From positions 1 to 9,177 of the forward strand of contig VGSX01000127.1 in NCBI GenBank assembly GCA_016874895.1: a DNA stretch of 9,177 bases, read 5' to 3'. Every line of letters begins with the position of its first letter. Within the stretch, counting starts at the first letter, position 1. A program made the translations under genes and the position numbers. This stretch comes from Deltaproteobacteria bacterium (GTDB taxonomy: Bacteria; Desulfobacterota; Desulfobaccia; Desulfobaccales; Desulfobaccaceae). Shown piece after piece: positions 1 to 4,811 of the stretch. The notes under the pieces are model-generated. The model was given only the letters and a program-made list of their open reading frames with translations, ran no database searches and had not been told where the DNA came from.

Positions 1-1
1 A

Positions 2-496
2 CTCAATGAGGGCTCACTGAGTACTCCGGACGAAGTTAAGTTAAGAGAAGTTAAGGGAAGGGAAGAGAATATACAGGCTAGCGCCTGTGTCATCGGCGAG
101 GCCGATGACCCCCCTGCCGCTTCTCCTCCTTCGCGTTTAAAGCCTGCCGGTTTGATGAAGCTTTGGAACGAGTTGGGCTGCCGGCCCACGGTATCAGAGC
201 TCACCGATGACCGCCGGAAAAAGGCCAGCTTGCGCCTGCGTAAAAGAGGCGATCCTGACTGGTGGGAGCGGCTCTTCATGAAAGCCAAGGCTCTGAACAG
301 GGACTGGCTGACCTTCGACTTCCTGATGAAAAACGACACCAACTGCCTGAAAGTGCTGGAGGGCAATTATGACCGCGACTTCGACAACCGGGGCAACGGA
401 CGCGGAGCAAGGCCGGGTCAATCAGGGCAACGGACGCCTCGGGGCTATGACCAGCGGCGGGACCAATACGTCGTCGAGGTCCCCGATCCGGACTGA
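2..496 (+). CDS. Phage replication initiator (O/DnaD-type), C-terminal part, 5' end missing
   Basis: The reading frame is open from the first bases of the window, so the true start lies upstream; 164 residues are visible. The last two thirds match the C-terminal region of phage replication proteins that recruit the helicase loader and helicase to the origin. The visible motifs are a W-N-E-L opening, a PTV..LTD.RR segment, WW..LF, and a final F.WLTFDF.MKND-type stretch ending in KVLEGNYD. In the homologues I know, the protein ends soon after EGNYD; here about 40 Gly/Arg-rich residues follow, in DNA that also encodes the start of the next gene. The preceding linker is charged and encoded by purine-rich pentamer repeats. 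It is followed by, and probably translationally coupled to, the DnaC-like gene, the usual initiator-loader pairing. Family assignment is from recalled motifs, not a search. Confidence 0.75.
   Translation, partial: LNEGSLSTPDEVKLREVKGREENIQASACVIGEADDPPAASPPSRLKPAGLMKLWNELGCRPTVSELTDDRRKKASLRLRKRGDPDWWERLFMKAKALNRDWLTFDFLMKNDTNCLKVLEGNYDRDFDNRGNGRGARPGQSGQRTPRGYDQRRDQYVVEVPDPD
35..69. repeat. Seven tandem GNNAA pentamers in the initiator gene
   Basis: Seven uninterrupted 5-base units, three GTTAA, two GAGAA and two GGGAA, all with G first and AA last. The + strand is entirely purine except for the TT pairs. The units lie inside the coding sequence of the replication initiator and give its charged linker. 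A period of five in coding DNA is not a codon effect. Short repeats with strong purine/pyrimidine asymmetry inside an initiator gene resemble the organisation of the lambda origin within gene O, so an origin element is a reasonable inference. Confidence 0.7.
73..88. other. Inverted repeat, 6-bp arms, candidate origin hairpin
   Basis: Arms ACAGGC (73-78) and GCCTGT (83-88) surround TAGC. It directly abuts a second, stronger inverted repeat and lies just after the pentamer array inside the initiator gene. There is no U-tract, so it is not an intrinsic terminator. Confidence 0.5.
89..109. other. Perfect 9-bp inverted repeat, candidate origin hairpin
   Basis: GTCATCGGC (89-97) and GCCGATGAC (101-109) are exact reverse complements around a GAG loop. 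The repeat lies in the coding sequence of the initiator linker, immediately after another inverted repeat. It could be a binding site for the initiator dimer or a single-strand initiation structure. No T-run follows, which argues against a terminator. Confidence 0.55.
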
Positions 497-1226
497 GATG
501 GAAGTGGATGACGAAGGGCGGGCCCGTTGTCCAGACTGTGGCGAATTTGCGGTCGAGACCATGGTGAGCCCCTTAACCGGCAGCCTGATCAGGCGGGGGC
601 CTTGTTGTGAAAATTGCCAGGGGAAGCGGGACGAGGCGGAAAAGGCGAAAGAAAAAGAGCGGGCCCTGGCCCGGGCCCGGTTCCGCCGGGAGAATATCGA
701 GTCCCTGCTTGCCAGGGCCGGGGTGAGCAAACGCTATTTGGGCTGCTCGCTCGACAACTACAAGGGCAAGGTCCCAGAGCGTCGCCCAGCGTTCATCACC
801 GGTCCGCCAGGGATTGGCAAGACCCACCTGGCGGTGGCCTATCTCCGGGAGGACCTCCTGACCCAGGGAGAAAAGCACTGCCGGTTCCTGCGAACCGTGG
901 ACCTGCTGAAGTCGATCCGGGATTCCTTCGATGACCGCAGCGGCGACTCCGAAAAGCGGCTGCTGGACTACTACGGGGCCCGGGTCCCCTTTCTGGTGCT
1001 GGACGACCTGGGGGCCGAGAAGGTGAGCGACTTCGTGCTCCAGACCCTCTATGACCTGCTGGACCGGCGCTACGGGGAGTGCCTGGAGACCTTGATCACC
1101 AGCAACCTGACCCTGGAAGAGCTGGCGGTGCACTACCTGGGGCACGGCGACCGCCTGGCCTCCCGGATTGCCGGCATGGGACCGACCCTGATCCTGCGGG
1201 GCAAAGACCGGCGCTGGCAGGGGTAA
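369..1226 (+). CDS. DnaC-like helicase loader (AAA+ ATPase) with N-terminal zinc ribbon
   Basis: A 285-aa protein of the DnaC/IstB-type AAA+ family, which loads replicative helicase at phage or chromosomal origins. Visible motifs are Walker A GPPGIGKT (145-152), Walker B FLVLDDLG (208-215), sensor-1 TSN (244-246) and an Arg-finger segment DRLASRI (261-267). Before the ATPase domain are a zinc-ribbon-like C54-x2-C57...C79-C80-x2-C83 and a basic coiled helix (about 86-108). The start at 369 is supported by GGAGGG five bases upstream, but it overlaps the initiator by 128 bases and gives a 43-residue low-complexity leader. ATG 498 (residue 44), one base after the initiator stop, is the alternative and would keep all domains. 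It probably works with the initiator encoded just before it. Confidence 0.88.
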   Translation: MTATSTTGATDAEQGRVNQGNGRLGAMTSGGTNTSSRSPIRTEMEVDDEGRARCPDCGEFAVETMVSPLTGSLIRRGPCCENCQGKRDEAEKAKEKERALARARFRRENIESLLARAGVSKRYLGCSLDNYKGKVPERRPAFITGPPGIGKTHLAVAYLREDLLTQGEKHCRFLRTVDLLKSIRDSFDDRSGDSEKRLLDYYGARVPFLVLDDLGAEKVSDFVLQTLYDLLDRRYGECLETLITSNLTLEELAVHYLGHGDRLASRIAGMGPTLILRGKDRRWQG

Positions 1227-1242
1227 CTGACAGGAGGACGTG

Positions 1243-1398
1243 ATGCTCGAAGCATTCAAAACTGCGTTTGCCGCCGGCTGGGGTCTGATCGCCGCGGTCT
1301 TGTCCTTCGTCCTAATCGTGGGGCTGGCGGATGCCGTAAGCGGAATCGTTAAGACAGCCAGGATGCGGCAGAGGATTAAACGGCGGCTGGCGGATTAA
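1243..1398 (+). CDS. 51-aa single-span membrane protein, possibly holin-like
   Basis: ATG at 1243 follows a strong site, CAGGAGG (1231-1237), and the frame closes with TAA at 1396-1398. The product has one hydrophobic helix (about residues 10-36) and a strongly basic tail rich in Arg and Lys, so the tail is expected in the cytoplasm. It lies between the replication genes and an Rz-like gene, with only 12 bases to the next start. A small one-helix protein beside spanin genes could be a holin or pinholin, or an unrelated membrane protein. No family is recognised, and no endolysin gene is visible nearby, so the lysis role is inference from position only. Confidence 0.7.
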   Translation: MLEAFKTAFAAGWGLIAAVLSFVLIVGLADAVSGIVKTARMRQRIKRRLAD

Positions 1399-1410
1399 GG
1401 AGAGGATGAG

Positions 1411-1692
1411 ATGGACTGGCTACTTGGTTTACTTTTTTCAAAGATCGGAGCGGTCTTGGCCGGGGTCCTGGGGGTCCTAGCTGTCTGGCTACGGATGGTC
1501 TTAATGAAGCGCCGGGCCGATAACGCGGAAGCCCGGGCCAAGACCGCGGAAGCCCAGGTGGAAATCCAGAAAGTGGAGGCCGAGTATGCGCCTAAAATCG
1601 ACCGGGTGGAAGAGGCTGGCAGGTCTGGGGACGCTGCTGCTGTGGCTGACAGCATCAACAGGATGTGGGGCGGCAAGGCCGGCCCTGAGTAA
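1411..1692 (+). CDS. Rz-like inner-membrane spanin candidate
   Basis: A 93-aa protein with an N-terminal transmembrane helix (about 12-31), then a long Ala/Glu/Lys-rich helix likely to form a coiled coil (about 33-70). This is the shape of phage inner-membrane spanins (Rz, P2 LysB type), which join the inner membrane to an outer-membrane lipoprotein to disrupt the outer membrane at lysis. The start has AGGAGAGG just upstream. A second gene starts inside it in the +1 frame and encodes a lipoprotein, the classic Rz/Rz1 arrangement and the best evidence for the call. One point against: Lys-Arg-Arg directly after the membrane helix would by the positive-inside rule favour a cytoplasmic tail. An alternative is an unrelated small membrane coiled-coil protein. 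Confidence 0.6.
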   Translation: MDWLLGLLFSKIGAVLAGVLGVLAVWLRMVLMKRRADNAEARAKTAEAQVEIQKVEAEYAPKIDRVEEAGRSGDAAAVADSINRMWGGKAGPE

Positions 1693-1867
1693 ACCGGCCT
1701 GGCCGCAGCCGGGCCTCCGGAAGGCCGAGGCCCTGGCTCACCCCAAGAGCGGGGAGCCAGGCGTCTGGGAACCGGCGTGGAGTGTGGCCAACGGCGTCAA
1801 ATACACCCTGGAACTGGAAAAACGAAACCGGGAATGCGACCTGATCATCGACGCCTTGAGTAAGTGA
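1586..1867 (+). CDS. Rz1-like outer-membrane lipoprotein (o-spanin candidate)
   Basis: A 93-aa product that starts inside the Rz-like gene (107-base overlap, +1 frame) with its own GGAGG at 1575-1579, six bases before the ATG. Residues 2-10 are basic, 11-23 are hydrophobic, and S-T-G-C27 forms a lipobox-like end of a lipoprotein signal peptide, though Ser at -3 is not the most typical residue. The mature part begins with a Pro-containing stretch, as in Rz1 proteins, and ends in a charged helix. A signal-peptide lipoprotein overlapping a membrane coiled-coil gene strongly suggests an Rz1-type o-spanin. Such proteins serve phages of Gram-negative hosts. Its TGA overlaps the possible GTG start of the RusA gene. 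Confidence 0.62.
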   Translation: MRLKSTGWKRLAGLGTLLLWLTASTGCGAARPALSKPAWPQPGLRKAEALAHPKSGEPGVWEPAWSVANGVKYTLELEKRNRECDLIIDALSK

Positions 1868-2250
1868 GGGAGATGGAAGCTCGACTGATTATTCCCGGCC
1901 AGCCCGCCACCAAGAAGAACTCCCAGGTGGCCCGTTGCGTCAATGGCAAGCCGGTGGTCCTCCAGTCCAAGGCCTACCGGGCTTACGAGAAGGTGGCCCT
2001 GAAGGCCTTGCTGGCTTGCCCCAGGGCAGAATTTCCGGGGCCGGTGGTGGTGACCGTGCACTACTGGCTCAAGGACAAGCGGCGGCCGGACCTGAACAAC
2101 CTCATGGCGGCCACTGCCGACATCCTGGAGAAGGCCGGGGTGATTTCGGACGACCGGGAGATCGTCTCCTGGGACGGCTCCCGCATCATGGGCACCAGCC
2201 CCAACCCCAGGGCGGAGATCACCATCAGGGAAGCGGACCGGAGGTTTTAG
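1864..2250 (+). CDS. rusA: RusA-type Holliday junction resolvase
   Basis: A 128-aa protein of RusA family length. RusA enzymes cut Holliday junctions, usually in prophage replication or recombination. Visible family features are the N-terminal P-G-Q-P-A-T-K-K-N-S stretch, R-R-P-D76-L-N-N-L, then I-S-D96-D97-R-E-I and a W-D-G-S-R-I segment. Compared with E. coli RusA, the second Asp of DLDN is Asn and the nearby Lys is Ala. A subfamily with KKNSQ and DGSR signatures also varies at these positions, so this is not clear proof of inactivity. The start is either GTG 1864, overlapping the previous stop as GTGA, or ATG 1873; both keep the domain. It ends in TAG, the only gene here that does, and the next gene continues in the same frame. 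Confidence 0.85.
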   Translation: MREMEARLIIPGQPATKKNSQVARCVNGKPVVLQSKAYRAYEKVALKALLACPRAEFPGPVVVTVHYWLKDKRRPDLNNLMAATADILEKAGVISDDREIVSWDGSRIMGTSPNPRAEITIREADRRF

Positions 2251-2253
2251 GGG

Positions 2254-2454
2254 ATGGATATGAAACTGGAGTTCTACGTGGGCATCCACGACATTGCCCA
2301 GTTTTTGGGGCTGCATTGGAAGACCTGCGCCCGCTACCTCCGGGAGGGGAAGATCTCTGCGGCCCGGAAAGACAGCCTGGGCCGCTGGGTGCTCTCGAAC
2401 CTGGATTACTACAGGAGCCTGAAGGATGTCCGGGAAGCCGAACCCGAAGCCTGA
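2254..2454 (+). CDS. 66-aa helix-turn-helix protein (excisionase/MerR-like)
   Basis: The ATG at 2254 has GGAGG at 2240-2244 inside the end of rusA, and ATG 2260 is an alternative. The sequence has a winged-HTH look of the AlpA/excisionase/HTH_17 type: G-I-H-D-I-A-Q-F-L-G-L-H (about 10-21) as the first helices, a recognition helix with T-C-A-R-Y-L-R-E-G-K-I (about 24-34), and an aromatic-rich wing ending in N-L-D-Y-Y. Such proteins bind DNA in phages as excisionases, regulators or small-terminase-like adaptors. It overlaps the start of the next gene, a terminase-nuclease-like protein, by 29 bases, which suggests a shared role, perhaps DNA targeting. Its frame is the same as rusA, separated only by TAG-GGG. 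Confidence 0.72.
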   Translation: MDMKLEFYVGIHDIAQFLGLHWKTCARYLREGKISAARKDSLGRWVLSNLDYYRSLKDVREAEPEA

Positions 2455-2953
2455 GCCCAAGGTCTATGCCGGGGTCAAGTGGGGGCTGCTTCAGCCCACG
2501 GTGATTCTGGTGGCCGAATACGCCCCGGAACCACAAGACCACATCAAGATTTTCCGGGAGCTTTACCGGAAGGAGCTTTACCTGGACGAGTTCCTGGCGG
2601 TGGGCAGGGAGTGGCGGGAGGAGTTGAAGATCAGGAGGTTTTTCTGCGACCCGGCGGAGCCGGAGTTCATCACCCGCATGAGAAAAGCCCGGCTGCCGGC
2701 CGCGGCCGCGCCCAAGGAGCAAGACCTGGCCCGTAACTTGATCAAGCAGCGCCTGGCCAACACCAGGGAAGGGAGGCCCGGCGGCCTCACCATTTCAAAA
2801 GAATGCCGGAACACCATCCCGGAGTTTTTGAAATACCACCAGCCGGAAGGGAAAACCAGGCCGCTGGAGGCAGACACCCACGGAATCAAGGCTCTGCACT
2901 TCCTGGTGCTGGGTCTGAGCCTGGAGGCGACCCCGAGAGTAAGGTGGATTTGA
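2426..2953 (+). CDS. Stand-alone terminase-nuclease (RNase H-fold)-like protein with lost catalytic Asp
   Basis: A 175-aa protein that follows the C-terminal nuclease domain of large terminase (TerL) along most of its length, without any ATPase domain. Motif I is V-Y-A-G-V-K18-W-G where TerL has G-I-D-W/F-G. Motif II is intact as F-F-C-D75-P-A-E-P-E. The region before motif III has I-S-K-E-C-R-N-T-I-P-E-F as in TerL. Motif III is T-H152-G-I-K155-A-L-H-F where TerL has D-H-A-x-D-A-L-R-Y. Both outer metal-binding Asp are thus Lys, so nuclease activity is not expected; a DNA-binding or scaffold role is inferred. ATG 2426 has CAGGAG at 2412-2417. A second, intact version lies at 7326-7835. It sits between an HTH gene and a DGQHR gene. 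Confidence 0.72.
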   Translation: MSGKPNPKPEPKVYAGVKWGLLQPTVILVAEYAPEPQDHIKIFRELYRKELYLDEFLAVGREWREELKIRRFFCDPAEPEFITRMRKARLPAAAAPKEQDLARNLIKQRLANTREGRPGGLTISKECRNTIPEFLKYHQPEGKTRPLEADTHGIKALHFLVLGLSLEATPRVRWI

Positions 2954-2969
2954 AAAAGAGGAGGAATAG

Positions 2970-3797
2970 ATGGCCGTGATACCGTTTCCCAATTTCAAAG
3001 GCGCCGAGGAAGTGAGCGCCGAAACCATCACCATAACGCCGGAGCACGCCCTGGAAATCCTTGAAAAATACAAGGCGGCGAACCGGCCCCTGTCCCAGGT
3101 GCACGTCAACCGGCTGGCCGAGACCATGAAGAAAGGGGAGTGGCTGCTGAACGGCGAGCCCATCATCTTCGACAAGGAGGGCAACCTCATTGACGGCCAG
3201 CACCGCATGTGGGCTTGTGCCATGTCGGGAGTGGCCATCACCACCCTGGTGGTTTACGGGGTGGACAACGAGGTCTTCAAGACCCTGGACATGGGCCGGA
3301 AGCGGTCCACCAGCGACATCGCCGCCTTGCTCAACTACCGGGACCACAAGGTGGTGGGCGCGGCGGTCTATTACCTGTGGAAATACCTGAACCAGGCCCT
3401 GCACCGGTTTCTGCCCCGGCCCAACAACTTGGTCCTCTACGAGTTGCTGGAGGAGCACCGGCACATCGAGTACAGCGTGCCCTTCGGGAAGAGGGTGAAG
3501 CACCTGGTGCCGCCCAGCATGGGCGCTTTTTGCCATTACGTCTTTTCCCGGCTCGACCAGCAGGACGCCGACCGCTTCTTCGAGGTCTTCGAAACCGGGG
3601 AGCACCTGACCAAGACCAGTCCCATTTACTGGCTCCGGGAGCGCCTCATCCGGATGCGGTCCAGCAAGGCCAAGCTCCCGGATTACGAGGTCATCGCCCT
3701 GGCCTTCAAGGCCTGGAACTATTTCCGGCAGGGGAAAGAGGTAGCCCACCTGAGGTGGTCCAGGGGGCAAAATGAAGCCTTCCCGAATCCTGTTTGA
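2970..3797 (+). CDS. DGQHR/ParB-like domain protein
   Basis: A 275-aa protein with strong GAGGAGG five bases before the ATG. The N-terminal half has the ParB-like core: a helix with H-V-N-R-L-A-E-T-M (about 45-53), W-L-L-N-G-E-P-I-I-F-D (58-68), D75-G-Q-H-R79, and D-M-G-R-K-R-S (107-113). This pattern is typical of phage and bacterial proteins with a ParB/Srx-type fold and a DGQHR signature, as also found in DNA phosphorothioation regulators of the DndB type. The C-terminal half is helical and unassigned. The exact activity (nuclease, NTPase or DNA-modification cofactor) cannot be told from sequence. It is the first of three ParB-type proteins in the window. Confidence 0.78.
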   Translation: MAVIPFPNFKGAEEVSAETITITPEHALEILEKYKAANRPLSQVHVNRLAETMKKGEWLLNGEPIIFDKEGNLIDGQHRMWACAMSGVAITTLVVYGVDNEVFKTLDMGRKRSTSDIAALLNYRDHKVVGAAVYYLWKYLNQALHRFLPRPNNLVLYELLEEHRHIEYSVPFGKRVKHLVPPSMGAFCHYVFSRLDQQDADRFFEVFETGEHLTKTSPIYWLRERLIRMRSSKAKLPDYEVIALAFKAWNYFRQGKEVAHLRWSRGQNEAFPNPV

Positions 3798-3821
3798 GAA
3801 GGGAAAAGAGGGTCTGCTGCC

Positions 3822-4205
3822 ATGATCTTCACCAGCAACTTCAAGATCGCCGGACACCTGCACCAGGCCGTGGCCATCTCAAGGGGGTTGCCCCGGGGCT
3901 GGCGGGGACGGGTTTACCGGCCCCTGGCGCCTTCCTGGGCGCTGGTGAAAATCACTGATCCTCAGCAGTTCATCAGGCTTTACCGGGCGTAGGTATTGGA
4001 CAAGCTGAACGCCGGACAGGTGCTGCAGGATCTGGGGGGCGATGATGTTGTGCTCCTCTGTTGGGAGCCGCCCGGAGAGTTCTGTCACCGCCAGGTGGTG
4101 GCGGCCTGGCTAAAAGCTCAGATGGGGATAGCAGTGAAAGAGTTTAATCCCAGACTTCGAAGCCATCGGGAATGGCTGAGGCGGATGGAAGGGGTACGGC
4201 GATGA
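3822..4205 (+). pseudogene. DUF488-family gene interrupted by an in-frame TAG (or read through)
   Basis: From ATG 3822 (AGAGGG at 3807-3812) the frame encodes a DUF488-type protein of 126 residues plus one TAG codon at 3990-3992 (codon 57). Upstream of the TAG it has the I-F-T-S-N-F opening, A-I-S-R-G and L-A-P-S-W. Downstream in the same frame it has L-D-K-L-N-A, D-L-G-G-D and the family signature L-L-C-W-E-P-P-G-E-F-C-H-R. Nothing else is damaged: there is no frameshift and the conserved motif is intact. The TAG stands where relatives usually have Gln or Glu (Y-x-E/Q-V/I-L). It may be a recent nonsense mutation, or a codon read through by suppression or recoding. DUF488 function is unknown; the Cys and His in the signature suggest a metal or catalytic site. 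Confidence 0.75.
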
Positions 4206-4215
4206 GTGAGAAGAA

Positions 4216-4563
4216 TCAGAGGCCGAGCACCCGACGTAAGGCGGCTTCAACCTCTGGCATGCAGTTGCAACGGCCGATCACCTTATCGATTTCCCTGGGG
4301 AGGACTGTAGCCAGATGATCGGCAACGATGACGGAATCGGACAAAATCCCCATAGCCAATCCTTCGGGACTGTCTTTCTTGACCAGCACCCTGGTTTCTC
4401 CGGTGCGTTCCAGGTTGGAGGTAATTTGGACCACCACCCTTTGACTCAACCCGGTCTCCACGGTTTCGTCCTGGACCACCAGGGCTGGCCGCTTTTTATA
4501 TCTGACCAGGTCGGAGTAAGGGAATTTGACGAGGATTACGTCCCCCCGTTTATAGACGGTCAT
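4216..4563 (-). CDS. MazF/PemK-type toxin (mRNA interferase)
   Basis: A 115-aa protein on the minus strand, starting at ATG 4561-4563 with GGAGG just upstream; an in-frame start at 4650 exists but would add 29 residues lying over the antitoxin. It opens with Y-K-R-G-D-V-I-L-V-K-F-P-Y-S-D, followed by K-K-R-P-A-L-V-V-Q, I-T-S-N, and G-L...S-V-I-V-A-D-H-L...I-D-K-V-I-G-R. This is the SH3-like MazF/PemK fold, ribosome-independent RNases that cleave mRNA and are neutralised by a partner antitoxin. The first codons overlap the end of the antitoxin gene by 14 bases, the usual coupling. It is convergent with the DUF488 gene with 10 bases between stops, and no terminator is apparent there. Confidence 0.85.
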   Translation of the reverse strand: MTVYKRGDVILVKFPYSDLVRYKKRPALVVQDETVETGLSQRVVVQITSNLERTGETRVLVKKDSPEGLAMGILSDSVIVADHLATVLPREIDKVIGRCNCMPEVEAALRRVLGL

Positions 4564-4747
4564 AGTCCTCCATCCCTGGGGCGTCCCAGTCTTCTTCAAG
4601 AGCAGCCAGCCGGGCCCGCGTCTCTTTCGCCTCTTCACTGCTCCAGCCAAGGTCGGAGACCAGCAGGGGGGCCGGGGCAGCCTGGGCTTTACGTCCGGAC
4701 TTGCCTTTGGGGGAGGTTGCCTCTGGAGAGAGGTCCGTATTGCGCAT
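4550..4747 (-). CDS. Antitoxin of the MazF/PemK-type pair
   Basis: A 65-aa protein encoded just before the toxin and overlapping it by 14 bases. AGGAGG lies nine bases upstream of the ATG. The N-terminal half is basic and low complexity. The C-terminal half, with S-S-E-E-A-K-E-T-R-A-R-L-A-A-L-E-E-D-W-D-A-P-G-M, is the acidic, helix-plus-extended segment common in small antitoxins that wrap the toxin. No clear DNA-binding fold can be seen in the short N-terminus. It is read from a strong promoter at 4772-4799. Position and pairing support the call more than sequence does. Confidence 0.75.
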   Translation of the reverse strand: MRNTDLSPEATSPKGKSGRKAQAAPAPLLVSDLGWSSEEAKETRARLAALEEDWDAPGMEDYDRL

Positions 4748-4771
4748 GGGAATTGTCCTCCTATGCTGTCA

Positions 4772-4799
4772 ATTATAAAGCATTTTAATGTCTTGTCAA
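4772..4799 (-). promoter_or_regulatory. Sigma70-type promoter of the toxin-antitoxin pair
   Basis: On the minus strand, TTGACA (4794-4799) and TATAAT (4772-4777) match both consensus hexamers exactly with a 16-base spacer. The segment is clearly AT-rich against its GC-rich surroundings. The hexamer TGTCAA (+ strand) occurs at 4767-4772 and again at 4794-4799, 27 bases apart, which could be an operator pair for autoregulation (inference). This is the only consensus promoter I see in the window. It reads only toward the antitoxin; the divergent methyltransferase-like gene begins at 4812. Confidence 0.8.
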
Positions 4800-4811
4800 A
4801 GCGAGGGGAAG

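Noticed and set aside
89..109. Intrinsic terminator at the perfect inverted repeat
   Set aside because: No T-run follows and it lies inside an open coding frame, so an origin or protein-binding role fits better.
2684..2720. GC-rich palindromic stretch around GCGGCCGC
   Set aside because: It encodes the Ala-rich part of the terminase-nuclease-like protein and is explained by composition; no second copy or site context is seen.
2886..3863. 325-aa open frame on the minus strand
   Set aside because: It mirrors the DGQHR gene, has low-complexity Gly/Val/Pro/His composition typical of antisense frames in GC-rich DNA, and has no family motif.
3996..4205. Independent small gene starting at TTG 3996
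   Set aside because: It has no ribosome binding site and is simply the second half of the DUF488 frame after the internal TAG; restart is possible but a separate gene is not supported.
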